Below, piece by piece: positions 9,411-19,975 of a stretch of 20,000 nucleotides of DNA. Where the stretch lies: contig JASANC010004318.1 of the NCBI GenBank assembly GCA_030248135.1, positions 1-20,000 on the forward strand. The letters are read 5' to 3'. Positions within the stretch are counted from its first letter, which is position 1. Every line of letters begins with the position of its first letter. The translations under genes were made by a program, and so were the position numbers. Source of the DNA: Theristus sp. LFF4_11 (Eukaryota > Nematoda > Chromadorea > Monhysterida > Xyalidae). A model generated the notes under the pieces. It was not told the origin of the DNA, ran no database searches, and was given only the letters and a program-made list of their open reading frames with translations.

Positions 9411-12400
9411 TTAGATCAACCAGACCAATGCAACGGTGCGGACTCGCAAATTGGAACACTTTCGAGCGACGGTTCCTGTTTCTGTTCTAACTGGGTACAC
9501 CACAGCGTCTCCCTCCCAGCTCTCTTTCACACTCACTCTTTGCGGTATGCGTTCGATCACTTTCTGGCACATTATCCGGCTGCCACTGCAGTCGATGTTC
9601 ATCTGATTTCCTGATATTCGCTGCAAGCGTCAGCTCTTCCACGGAAAGCACATCGAATGTTGTGAATAATCCCTGCATTAACTCCGCCTTCCAGGGTTTC
9701 GCTATCAAGTCAAATGTACGCTTGGTATTGTTCTTCAATATCGCGATTAAATTTTTCAAGTCCAGCCGTGGTAAAAATGTAAACTTTAAAAAAAGATTTG
9801 ACTGACAGTAACCTACATACCTCCAAGTCAACAGTAACGGGCAGTGATAGTTCGGGATCTTCGTTTTTCTGAAATATGTGCTCCAGTCGTAGCAACACCG
9901 TTCGTCGTTGCCACTGTTGCAACGTGAGAATGTGCACATTTGCTGGTAGGGCTCGTGTAAGACCGGCGAACTGTAAAGTTTTCTTTTAGACTCGAATCAA
10001 TGAAAAATGGCTGATTTAAAAAAGTCTCATGATCCTTACAAGCGAACTGGAGTCTTGTGAGAAAACGAATTTGAGCGGATCTGAAGTTTCGGCGTGCTCA
10101 ATTGGAGCAAACGCCACCAGAGGTTCGTGGTACATTGCGATCCCCAACGATCGATGGTGTTTAGCTGCCGAGTCAACTGAGTCCACTAGAAGCCAGTGCT
10201 TGCCGCGAGCCACCAGTCCGTTTCCGTCCGGTCCCGTTTCGTTCAGTGGCTCCGAAACGCCTTTCTTGTCGTCGTAGAACAGTCGACGATGGAGCTACAC
10301 AACATTTTGAACAAAAACAAATTAATGACTAAAATGTTTTCTATTTGCCGCAGCACAAACAAACCATCAGCTCAAGCGATCCAGGATTCAAACTGCTTCC
10401 GCCCTCGCTTCGATCAGTTAACACAGTGATCTGGCGTTTGTCATCCTGAGAAAAAATATTCACGGAAAACTTTTTTGGCGTCAGAACACCAACGGACAAA
10501 AGAAATGAATTTAGAACCAACAAGTATTGATGTGCTATACGGTATGGCCGATTAAACATGGCAGCTTTTTTCAGGGTTCAAGGAGCGCGCGAAATTTGAA
10601 TGAAAGAAAAAAGACGTTCAGAAACCACATTGTGTGCCAAATTTGACTCGTTTTTTTTAACTAATGGATTATCCGCGCTGTTCTGTGCATTCTTTCTCCC
10701 TCCCTTGCACACATGATTGGGAATTATGTTGACATTTTTGAAAAAGACAACTCCTAGTCTGCGGCTGATCCCGCCTTGATGGACTGCCTCATTTATTCGG
10801 CCGTACTGTACTTTAATGAAAATTCGGCTGTTCACTGGATAGTAGTTTCCGGCGACCGGCTCGCTATTTTCGTACGTGTAGGTCGGTTGATAGTTCAATC
10901 TGAGTGATTCAAAAGAGTTTCCATCTCAGAAAACTAATACTCTTAAAACTGACACAAAACGGCACAAAAACAAACTTTCGCTGCAATATCTGTCTGCCGT
11001 TTGCGTCGGTGTAAAACTGATCGCCATTGTTGATGTCGCTATTGTACCGACTGATCACCTCGTGTCCCAACTTCTTCCTGGAAGGATTTTTGATATTGCG
11101 GTATGTGATTGCGGCCGTGTTTTTTTGCAATACCTTTGTCCTGCACCAAAAAATAGTCAACAGTTTGTTGACCATAATGTTGAGTCTTTTTTGTATGAAT
11201 GGAACTGACTTGAAAGGTAGTGGCCCAATCGTCCACTCCAACTCCACGTGACCGGCATCTTTGTACAGGCGCACCACTTGACTGACGAATTCGTTGTAAT
11301 GTTGCCGAAACTCTTGTACTTGATCACCCTGTACAGTTTCAAGACTTTCACGATCACATCTCATAAATTGTTTTGTCGCAAAGTTGTGCAATATAGCGCA
11401 GCTGTGCGATAAACTCAGGTACTAACAAGCACGCGCTACAAGACCGTTGTGGTGGCTCTGTGCTTGTTTGCGTGTGAAGGGGCATTCATGAAGTACACAA
11501 GCTATGCGTCGCTGAATACTACTTTATGAATGCCGCCTGTGCATTTAAACACGCGTGAAAGAAAGTCACGCCATTCAAACGAAACTTTCATACTTCAATT
11601 TTTTCGACCGCTGTCGGTGCGCCAAGGCAGATCGCTTGCGTGTCACTGGCTGGCCGAAAAATGTAAGCGCCGGAAGCGGGCCCATCCTCATCGTCATGCG
11701 ACTCGTAGTAGCAAAACTGATGATTCAGTTTCACAGTGACATTGCTGACGAGATTCGTCACTCGAGATAAGCTGCCTTCGTTGCTGAACTCCACTCGTAG
11801 TTTCTGAAGGCTTAAGCGGCATTCATGAAGCAGTATTTAGTGACGCACAGCAGTGTTAAAACATAGCTACGCGGTCACTAAGTACTGCATCATGAATGCG
11901 CCTTTATGCTTTTTCAAAATGGTGCAAGTTGATTTGCTTACGAGCATTCAATTTTTTTTTTGAAATTCGTCAAAATAATAATTTTACCGAATTTTGCAGT
12001 GTGCATTCGTTGTTATTTGTTGTTGCACTGGCAATATGCAATTGTTGCACACGTGATTTTGGGGTTCGATTGCGATGCATATTTTTATTGTTCGGTTCCA
12101 TTGTTTCTATTTCGTTTTTTGCAGTCGACAACCCGACTGACAAGGGTGAGATCAGGAACAGCCGAAATCCTAATGCAGGCAAGGTTGCTTTGAAATGTAG
12201 TTCATAAGGAGCCGGATTCTGTACGTAGCTCAGTTGGGTGGTATCGAAGCGGTGCACAATCTGTGATGAATGATTTTATAATAAATCATATGACATAATT
12301 TCACCAAAAATTTACATCCAACGGAAATAACTGTTTTCGACACCTGGTGTTCCACCGGTTGATACGCATATTGTGAGTCGGATTGCACGACCGATGCGTG

Positions 12401-15400
12401 TGCCTTCGAAAACGGTATACGAACGAACCGCGTGATGTTATGTGATTGGCCATTGAACACAACTGCCAGAATCTGTGAGACACACAAATTTCTAACCAAA
12501 TTAGTTCATTGCAAATTTTTAGTTCCGACGTTTTGCCAGTAAATCGTTGAAATGTCGATAAGCAGACAAGCATTGTCTTTTTAGCAATTTGTTCCTTGTT
12601 TACAATGTTCAGTTATGGAAGTAATTGAAAAAATAACAAGTTAATTTACTTACCACGCCGCCGCTCTGTGAAACGGGACAAACGGTGACATTTGATAGTG
12701 GACAAAATTGCAACGAAGGTTGAATCGATGATAATTTACGCATTGCATCGTTGATGGCAGTCTGCAAAATTGATAGACAACAAGGAAAACTGAGTTTTAA
12801 CTGTATGAATTGTGTTCAAAATTCAAAACGTACGTGACACTCAACCATGCCGACATACACCCGTTTCATATAGTCGTATGTTACTGCTTGCTTCGCTGTT
12901 CCACTGAAAGAACGATGAGAAAGTTTTTTTCGAACCAAAATCAAAACTCTCAAATCACCAACCTGATTGCATCATGATGTTGTACGAGACTGAGAGCTTC
13001 TTCTGCAATGGGAAACGTGCAGTATTAAACGCATGTCGATTAGAAACAACAAAAACTACGTGATTCTCGCATTGTTGAAAACAAAAACCCGATCAATCCT
13101 ACAGTAGCGACTCACAATCCATTTACCTACCAGTTTTCCTGATGTCGCCCAGGTCCGAGCGTCCGAGATTCGCAAATGTGCTAAGCTGCTTGCATATCTG
13201 AAACGATAAAACCAAACGGTTGTTGAATGTGAAAACAACAAAACATTAAAACCAAAAGGTTGTTGAGTGTAAAAACAACAAATAATATCTGGAAAGCACG
13301 ATAATTTTTCCGTCAAAACCTGCATTTGGTTGCTGGCAGAACGAACGAAGCCTTTGAATGTTGGCCGGCTCGTAAAATATCCAGTCCAGTAGTCGTGTTT
13401 ATTGCTGGCGTACGGAAAGAAATCGTCAGATTTTAGAGGGAATCTAGAAAATGCTAAACGTTTTATTGAGTTAGCTTTTTTATTCATTATTGTGGTTTTT
13501 ATTTGTCAAATAGTTCAAATTGACTTCTTCTTTGCATTGTTTACGGCTCGAGTATAGCAGGCGGGCGTCGAGTAGAGAACATTGATCTTCGTATTGTTGG
13601 TCTGTTGCTGAATCATGGAATAAAATTTGCGGATTTGCTGCAACATTGTAAATTAAAAATTGTTTTGGCCAACAAATGATCACTCACCAGTTCATTCATG
13701 TAGCGAATCAATTTGTCCAGATTTGTGTACCATTTATCCGCGCTTGTCCACATGAAGTCCCCGCCGGCCAAAACCATAACATGATTTGTACGATAGTGTT
13801 GTTGCTGTATTGATAAAAATACGGTTCAGTGTGTTTTCACTTTTTTCTAACTTTTCTATTTTGCACGGTAAAAGCAACAGACAAACAAAAACCTCGTTGT
13901 TGACCCAGTTGACAAATAGTTCCAGTTTCTTCTCTAAATTGTAGCCTTCCAGTCTTTTGTCGTCCTGATAAGTAAATGAAAACATCAAAACCTTTTTCAA
14001 CACACAGAATACAATAACCACAAAAAGTTTTACAACCAACCATAATTGGCTCGTCACCACAAAACATGTCAAAACAGAACTCCGGTGGCGGGTAGTAGCT
14101 GCCAGTTTCAAAAATGCCCGTAAAAATGTCGCCGTCCCGCCCTGACAAAAACACGAAAACAAATTTATGAAATTGAAATTTTGAAACCGAAACGAAAAAA
14201 CTGAAAAAATGTTGAGTGCTAACGAACCTAAATCATCGGACGCCTGCCAAATCATCTCAGCGCGCTGTTCACGAATTCGATCGTCGTGATCAATCCAGTG
14301 CAGCCGTGAGAAATACAGCCCGTCCATGCCCATCTGTAGATTGTAGAACACAATTACTCGAACAATTACCAAAGAATCAAAATCCTATCGAAACGGTAAG
14401 AAAATGATCAAATAAAATGACCACAACGACAACAAACAAAGCAAAAATTCAAAACTCCAACGCACTTGGGCGTACAGCGACGCCTGTTCGCGGCTGTGTC
14501 CAAACGGATCGACTTGCCAAGCGACCTTCGGCACACCACACGCACCAAACGTCTCGTTCAACAGTCTCAAGCCGAGTTGCATTTGTTCAATTTGCATGAC
14601 GTAGTGAGCCGCCGCTTCGTCGTTGCTCACCCAACCTCCGTTAATAAACTCAAGTTGGCCTGGATTTTAGACTTTTTGCGTAAAAAATCACCTTTCTCAA
14701 ACGATCGAAATAGAATCGCTGGAAAAATCGGCAGATTTTTCATGAAAAAAACTCTTCCACAATTCAAACAGTCACAATTCTGGCGCTGATTTAAACCAAC
14801 CAATCAACGGACCACTTGCGTTCTTTTTTGCTTGCTTATTCCAAAATGGTCTCAACGCATTCACAGAAATAAAGTACGGTAGCCAGACTTACCTTCTCTG
14901 ACTAGTTTCTGCACTTGATGCCGTGTGAAATCGTGCTGTTGATTCCACCATCTCCAGAAGTAGCTCATCTCACAGTACGAAAACTTTTTATTCGGATCTG
15001 CCAGTAGTTCTTTGACAACGGTGTTTAGTATGTACTGAACGCCGTGCTCTCCGTGGACTAGAACAAAGTGATTTCATAAGTTTTTGTGAAATTTTGTCAT
15101 GTTCGACAAAAATCAGTTGTCATGAAAAACTTCAGTAAAGCGGCATTCATGAAGCCGTATTTAGGGACGCGTGGCTCTGTTGAAACATAGCTACGCGGTC
15201 ACTAAATACTGCTTCATGAACGCCCCTAAAACTTCTGCTCACTTCCCCAGTAATACTGATCAACGGTGCTCAACCATCCGGCGTCGTCGTGTGTGTGCGG
15301 TATTATGTGAACGTTCGTCATATCATCTTTCCATGTTCCACAGTTCTACAAAAATCATTTTTTTATTTGAACTTATTGAAAGTGGATTGAACAAAGGCGT

Positions 15401-15496
15401 AAACGGCTTTTCTCTAACCTGCCAACTGCATGTGTCGCTTGCGACTTTTGATGCAAAACTTGAGATTATCGTCACCAACAACAGAAAGTCTGCCAT
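9411..15496 (-). CDS. MAN2B1: Lysosomal alpha-mannosidase (GH38)
   Basis: An acid alpha-mannosidase that trims mannose from N-glycans in lysosomes; complete at 1026 aa (human about 1010). Exons 1-25: 15496-15419, 15345-15243, 15057-14893, 14659-14466, 14333-14228, 14141-14041, 13964-13893, 13804-13688, 13637-13525, 13443-13320, 13197-13131, 13002-12963, 12903-12834, 12761-12654, 12472-12344, 12260-11988, 11803-11594, 11328-11210, 11077-10976, 10899-10812, 10445-10365, 10294-10040, 9970-9821, 9672-9537, 9490-9411. All phases agree. The ATG at 15496 starts a signal peptide ([20 protein letters not shown]). The zinc site is HTHDD (H45, D47), D166 and H423 of QHHDAISGT; D166 in [12 protein letters not shown] is also the expected nucleophile. 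Other family signatures are [57 protein letters not shown] and VLLRLEH. GH38 Golgi enzymes lack this lysosomal C-terminal pattern. Several introns carry short inverted-repeat elements. Confidence 0.94.
11478..11538. mobile_element. Short GGCATTCATGAAG-type MITE, copy 1 (61 bp)
   Basis: AGGGGCATTCATGAAGTA at the left is inverted as TACTTTATGAATGCCGCCT at the right, with GCGTCGCTGAATACT between them. It lies in mannosidase intron 17, about 56 bases downstream of the exon 17 donor. It has the same ends as copies at 11813 and 15137 but a shorter, partly different middle. Non-coding. Confidence 0.65.
11813..11904. mobile_element. GGCATTCATGAAG-type MITE, copy 2 (about 92 bp)
   Basis: The left arm GCGGCATTCATGAAGCAGTA (11816 on) and the right arm TACTGCATCATGAATGCGCC form a nearly complete hairpin. 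TTTAGTGACGC in the left arm pairs with GCGGTCACTAA in the right. It lies in mannosidase intron 16 and ends within about 10 bases of the acceptor for exon 17, so only CTTCAG and a few more bases separate the element from the exon. Confidence 0.75.
13208..13282. repeat. Tandem duplication of a 40-bp unit in mannosidase intron 10
   Basis: The 35-base string starting AAAACCAAACGGTTGTTG at 13208 recurs at 13248 with three mismatches (AAAACCAAAAGGTTGTTG), giving a period of 40 bases. It lies wholly in the intron between exons 10 and 11 and is probably a replication-slippage duplication. Confidence 0.75.
15137..15229. mobile_element. GGCATTCATGAAG-type MITE, copy 3 (about 93 bp)
   Basis: AAAGCGGCATTCATGAAGCC at the left and ACTGCTTCATGAACGCCCCT at the right form a long hairpin. 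The inner segment ACATAGCTACGCGGTCACTA is identical to copy 2 at 11813. It sits in mannosidase intron 2, starting about 13 bases after the exon 2 donor in the direction of transcription. Confidence 0.78.
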
Positions 15497-16332
15497 TTTA
15501 TGGGAGTTCTGATTTGACCGGCGGCTGGCTTTTTTGCGTCTTTCGTGGCGCCAAAGCTTTTGGAATTAAGAATTGCAGTAACTTTCAGTTTATCTTGTTG
15601 TTACTGATTGCTTTCACCAAAAATCTTTCTTTCTTCTGATTTTTTATGACTCTTGTTGAAATCGAAATGCTGAATGTTACGAATGTTGAAAAACAAGGAA
15701 TTTTTCAGTTTTCCTTTATGTCAGAAACGTATTGTTTGGCGTTTCGCATGCCCGAATAAATAAAACGAATAATGAACAAATAAAATGAAATAAAGAATAA
15801 TCACACACAGATTTGAAACATGTTAGCAATTCTTCCGACTCATTTTTTGCTAACATCAAGATCAGAAAAACTGTAAAAGCACAAAAAAACCTGAAAAGCG
15901 AAAACAGTGGCAGTAAGTTTGACTGCTGCATGGTGGCGAGGGTGTTGATTTACTGATACCACTTTACCACATGCTGATAATAAACGCTTCTAGCATTGCA
16001 ACAACGACCAGTGAACAAAAAATATGTCCCCGGAAAAGATTTTCTTTGCAGTTCCTGTACACAGTAGAATCAGTCCTGCCGCACTGTAGAATCAACCCGG
16101 GATAACCATAACCATAAGATAACAACAAGACGACCGCATAAGCTACCTTAGGTGTGGAACCAGAGGACAACTTAGAAAAGAGTGAAGAAAAGGTCTCCAT
16201 TTTATGAGCACTACCTCGTTTATAAGGGAGTCTGCACTAATTTCGCCCGTTTTTCAACTGTTTTTGATTTGTCAAAAGACGTTTTTTAGGACGGACGTTC
16301 ATATGCGAATTTCCGGTTGCTATCGCGTTGCT
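15497..16332. other. Intergenic: mannosidase promoter side and dehydrogenase 3' side
   Basis: Both neighbours are on the minus strand, so this interval holds the mannosidase promoter and the dehydrogenase 3' end. No TTTATT (minus-strand AATAAA) was noticed near the dehydrogenase stop. The minus strand has an ATG at 16200 opening an 18-codon frame (METFSSLFSKLSSGSTPK) followed by a GTAGCT donor-like site at 16146. It also has an ATG at 15931 with a good ACC context opening a hydrophobic frame. Either could be an untranslated or alternative first exon, but neither is supported further. The A-rich stretch 15755-15800 is simple sequence. Confidence 0.4.
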
Positions 16333-18889
16333 TCAATACTGCTGCGTCCAATTCACCAAATAATCCAGTCGCTCGGACCGCTCGAATTTCTCCAAATTTT
16401 TGACGAATATTTCAGCCTGATTGCGCGTCTCGGCCGTGGACATGCACGACATGTGCGGCGTTATTATGACCTGAATGCAGTAAAACTTGTGAAACCGACA
16501 AAAACAAGTAGTAAAAATTATTTTAGAGAAACTGGAGTTAGGAAAAATCAAGCGAAATAAAAACACTGTCATGATCAGATGTTAAGATCGGTGAATAACA
16601 TTTTGATTGAAAGATTGATTAAGATTGAAATCACATTTTCGTTCACCTTTGGATGCAACCAAAGTTTCTCGGCCGTCGCAGGCAGTGGCTCCTGTCTAAA
16701 CACATCCAGCACTGCGCCTCCAATCCAACCGTTGCTGAGAGAAACAGTTCAATATCATGGAACGCAAGAAATCAGAGAAAGAAACATTCACATAAACGAC
16801 TCCTCCAGTTTTACTTCAAAGCTTCCAGTATTTCGGTTTCCTCAATCACATTATCGCGACCAACGTTCATGAAAATGGTTTTCTGAAACACTGTATGCAC
16901 AATTTTCAGTCCAATAAACGGACTCCAATCTTGTGATCAATACTGTTTTGAATTTTGATTATCGCCTGACCTTTTTGTCGCAATTTTTCAGCATGCCTTT
17001 TGAGAAGACGCCGTCAGTGGCGGAGGTTTTCGGCAGAATCGAAACAACGAAGTCGCTTTCTGACAAGTATTTCGGCAGATCGGAAAGATGCCTGATTAGT
17101 AAAGGGAAGAACCAATCATTATGGAAAGAAATGAGCAGTTTTTTTCCAAATTTCAACTTTTTCCAAAACGTTTCACCCATATTCGTCAATCGCTTCCAAC
17201 GGTTCTGTCGGTATGGTGCGCACAATCGCTCTGATGGTCATTCCAAAATGATCGCAAGCAATCGCCACTAAAAAACTGCTAAGGGATTTGCGATTGGTTT
17301 TGTTGCGAAATAGTTTGGAGAACGCAAAAAACAGAGATACAATCTTTTCAAACAAGTTTTAAAGTCCCACCTCTTCGTCCGAGCACTCCAAGACCAACAA
17401 TTGTAATTGAAAGGTCTGAGAGTCGACGAACGTTCTCCGAAAGCTCTGGGGACCTGTGGAAAATCAATTGCGGTATTTTTTTATAAATGGTGGGTGACCG
17501 ATAGAACCAAGCCTTTCAATCGAGGGCGCCGAAAAGCAGGGGGTCTAAAAGTGCCCTATCACATTGGTCCCGCAGGTCACTGAACTAACGAAAAACTGGC
17601 GATTCAAAATGCAACTGTAACCATTTGCGGACGCACGCTGATCAACGTTGTTCCGCCAGTTTCCAAAATTCTCGACAGGCAGCGCAACATTTCTTGAACT
17701 GCCTACAGCATTTAACAGCTGCAGGCTTTCAATGTCCCATTGACCAACCATCGTCGCAGCTGCTGTTCGTTGTGCATTTCGTAGAAGCGGCGCTCCGCGT
17801 TGATCACTTGTGCCAGCACGTACTCAGCCATCAGATCACCAGTGTAACCGGTGGCACGGGTCAACGCCCATTTTGGGGTCTCCGGAAACTAAAAAAAGCT
17901 CTCGTGTCAAAAAAAGAATTATCCGTTTTCTGTCCAGCTGAATCTTTATCGCTTGCACTTCAACCAATCGCTACACTCTACATTTACAGTCGAATTCTAA
18001 ATTATAGGATATCAGCTGATTGGTTGGTGGTCCAGTGCATGCATTCTTTCTGTGCAAACCAAACTCCGCCCCACAGCAATTTCTGCACAGAAACCATGCA
18101 TCACGTGATCACCAACGACGACGCTTATTCCCTATAGTTCAGAGTTCGACTATAGTTGTAGTCAGTCCGCTTGAACCTGCACAAAACAGAAAAACTCAAA
18201 AAGGCAACTGGAATAACTCCATCCAGAACAAAACGAACGAACGAATCATCAATTACAAATCTGAAACAACTGGAATGATTACCGCGCGAGCCGGCTGGAA
18301 CAACGTATCGACATCGGCCCAGGTGCTGTGTGCCCAGCGTAAGCGTGGCAAGAGTTGCGCCAACGTCGGTAGTTGACTCGTTGGAGCGATCAGTGCGACA
18401 CTTTTTTTCATCGCTTTCTCGTGAGCACCTGTGCGTGGTCGAATCGTGGGCTCATGGGCTACGGTATCTTTATCGTGTTCGGTCGTGACACGATCGACAG
18501 TGATCGACAAGAAAATTATAAAAAAAGTTTAGCCGTTTTTTGCTCATTGTTGTACTTTTCTGTAGCACTCTCTTGTATGATTCCCAATGACCCACCTTGA
18601 CGATTCTGAAGAAAGATTGTGTAGAGACTAAAACACCACAACATGCGGTGTGTACACCACTGTTGCGGACCACCATTTGGAACTGTTGACGCTATTAAAG
18701 TTTACAGCTGACGGAACCTTTGTAAAATAAGAAAACCAGCAATTTGGATGATCAGAAACCTGCTTCGTGCACCCTACCGTAGTCGCTGTTATGGAGCACT
18801 TCGTGGAATGTCACATCGGGGCGCAGCTTTTTCAGATGTCGAATTAGCCCGTTCAAAAGATGTGGCCGCTCACACACCACCACATTCAT
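16333..18889 (-). CDS. D-isomer-specific 2-hydroxyacid dehydrogenase (GhrA-like)
   Basis: An NAD(P)-dependent oxidoreductase that interconverts 2-oxoacids and D-2-hydroxyacids, probably cytosolic, since no signal or targeting peptide is evident. Exons 1-9: 18889-18778, 18428-18283, 17888-17749, 17453-17371, 17267-17177, 17091-16971, 16882-16815, 16734-16647, 16470-16333. All phases agree, giving 328 aa, the usual length. The substrate domain has LPRLRWAHSTWADVD, like the LPNLxWVQSTWAGVD of the GhrA-type branch, and GDLMAEYVLAQV. The nucleotide-binding fold is ITIVGLGVLGRR (GxGxxG at 153-158). Catalytic residues are R240 in FMNVGRDNV, E269 in LDVFRQEPLP and H289 in ITPHMS; the R-E spacing of 29 is typical. 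The substrate (glyoxylate or hydroxypyruvate, versus another 2-oxoacid) cannot be read from sequence. The animal GRHPR branch has a different signature, so I give no symbol. Intron 2 carries a MITE. Confidence 0.9.
17987..18152. mobile_element. MITE with CAGTCGAA ends in dehydrogenase intron 2
   Basis: The left end CAGTCGAATTCTAAATTATA leads into ATCAGCTGATTGGTTGGTGG. The right end reads in reverse TAGTCGAACTCTGAACTATA. TA flanks both ends (17985-17986 and 18153-18154). The element is about 166 bp and non-coding. The ends and the AGCTGATTGG block match the long element at 6791-7582, and the interior matches 4758-4911 in opposite orientation. This ties the three into one Tc1/mariner-like family. 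Confidence 0.8.
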
Positions 18890-19311
18890 TTTTTAAATTG
18901 TTTTTATTATGTTACTGGTAGGTATTACGAACACTATTATTAGTAATTTTAGAAAAAACCTTGCATGTGCACTGGCCACAGGTCTCGCACCTGATGGGCT
19001 CCCCTGCTCTGTGTTGCCTAAAAAAAGTGTTCAACCGAGAGAGCAAGCAAAACTTTGCCCAGAGAAAAAAATGCGTTTTTTTGCAATTCAGCAGTTTTTG
19101 TTTTGTTTTTCTATCAATCAACCAATCATCTGCCTAATTACTCAACTGCCATAATTTTATCACAATGTTTGCTCAATTCCCGGACGCACAACTGATAAAA
19201 AGACCGCATAGACAGTAGCGCAGTTATAAGTTTTGCTTTTGGCGGTATATACGTATTGTTTGTATTGTTTTTGCAATAATTTTATCGTTTTATCTGCACA
19301 ATGCTACAAGG

Positions 19312-19436
19312 TTCAAGAAAACAGCAGCGACAAACTGATGTTCAGCAATAAGAATTCCCGCAATGTAACCCTGCCGCGAGAGAGCGCAACCACTAACGGC
19401 CTTGTTGTGCCAACTGGCTCGGAGACATTTGAATGA
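19312..19436 (+). CDS. Candidate terminal coding exon, unidentified
   Basis: After a T-rich tract and CTACAAG, a possible acceptor, the plus strand reads VQENSSDKLMFSNKNSR, then NVTLPRESATTNGLVVPTG, and ends SETFE at a TGA (19434-19436). The hydrophilic Ser/Thr/Asn-rich composition would suit the C-terminal tail of a membrane or signalling protein. No upstream exon could be linked to it, and the frame is also open upstream to 19233. It could be chance. Confidence 0.22.
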
Positions 19437-19823
19437 AATGAAAAAAAATTTATGTACAAAAGTTTTGTGATATCAGATGTTGGTTCTCAGAAAAATCTCA
19501 CATTTTGAAAGAAGAAGGATGCCTGAATCGTCAAGGATACGCTCGCACGCACGATTGATGGGTAGATCCGATGCGGAGAGGCTAATTAGTCGCAAATTGT
19601 ACATTACAATAACCGCATTTCCTTGTCAACGTAAGCACACATGTGTAAACTTCACAGGCTAAAAACGAAAACACACCAAAACAAGCAAAAAACGACATTG
19701 CATATAAAGTTGCAATTTGTGGCGTGGGTACTGTGGATAAAGAGGGAGAACGCAACGCAGCATAAAACCGAGAAAACCAGCCAGATCCGTTCGACACAAA
19801 AACAACCCGGGCACCAGCTCATG

Positions 19824-19975
19824 CTAAAAAACCAAACATTCCGCGGCGTGTCCGCGTCCGTCGCCGCCGTGCTCAAATTTCGCCTTCGTGTGAAGGTCTA
19901 CCTGATTCAGGGGAATGTTCAGTTCATACGTTTTTGAACTGCGGATGCGATTGGCCGACCAGTGGATTGTCGAAC
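19824..19975 (-). CDS. Candidate exon of a minus-strand gene entering from the right edge
   Basis: The minus strand is open to a TAG at 19824-19826 and reads RIRSSKTYELNIPLNQVDLH, then TKAKFEHGGDGRGHAAECLV and F. The stretch is GC-richer than its surroundings and has coding-like codon use. An overlapping minus frame (LQMSLVFDNPLVGQSHPQF, ending at a GTATGA donor-like site) competes for the first part. On the plus strand the same bases read a basic protein (FRGVSASVAAVLKF). The family is not recognised, and the upstream part lies outside the window. Confidence 0.25.

Noticed and set aside
9411..9626. Plus-strand reading [20 protein letters not shown] as a further exon of the protease
   Set aside because: It is antisense to the last mannosidase exon, and the protease already has an in-frame stop at 9042 with matching phase.
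11039..11164. Extended minus-strand frame ([19 protein letters not shown]) that would lengthen mannosidase exon 19
   Set aside because: An acceptor at 11078 gives exactly the spacing expected between the GPLPF and EVISRY motifs; the longer form would insert about 20 residues not found in the family.
12301..12343. Longer end of mannosidase exon 15 (frame continues VSKTVIS to a GTTGGA site)
   Set aside because: Ending at CAG (12344) gives VEHQIV, matching the conserved VPSxIV position; the longer form is phase-compatible but would add seven unmatched residues.
15716..15931. 71-codon hydrophobic minus-strand frame starting MQQSNLLPLFSLF
   Set aside because: Despite a good start context it has no recognisable family and is rich in Phe/Leu from T-rich DNA; no splice link to the mannosidase in the right phase was found.
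18912..19121. Minus-strand cysteine cluster (IRCETCGQCTCK) resembling the start of a Sprouty domain
   Set aside because: Only about 50 bases remain before the dehydrogenase start on the same strand, no further Cys-rich exon follows, and the surrounding frame is AT-rich and non-coding. Chance resemblance.
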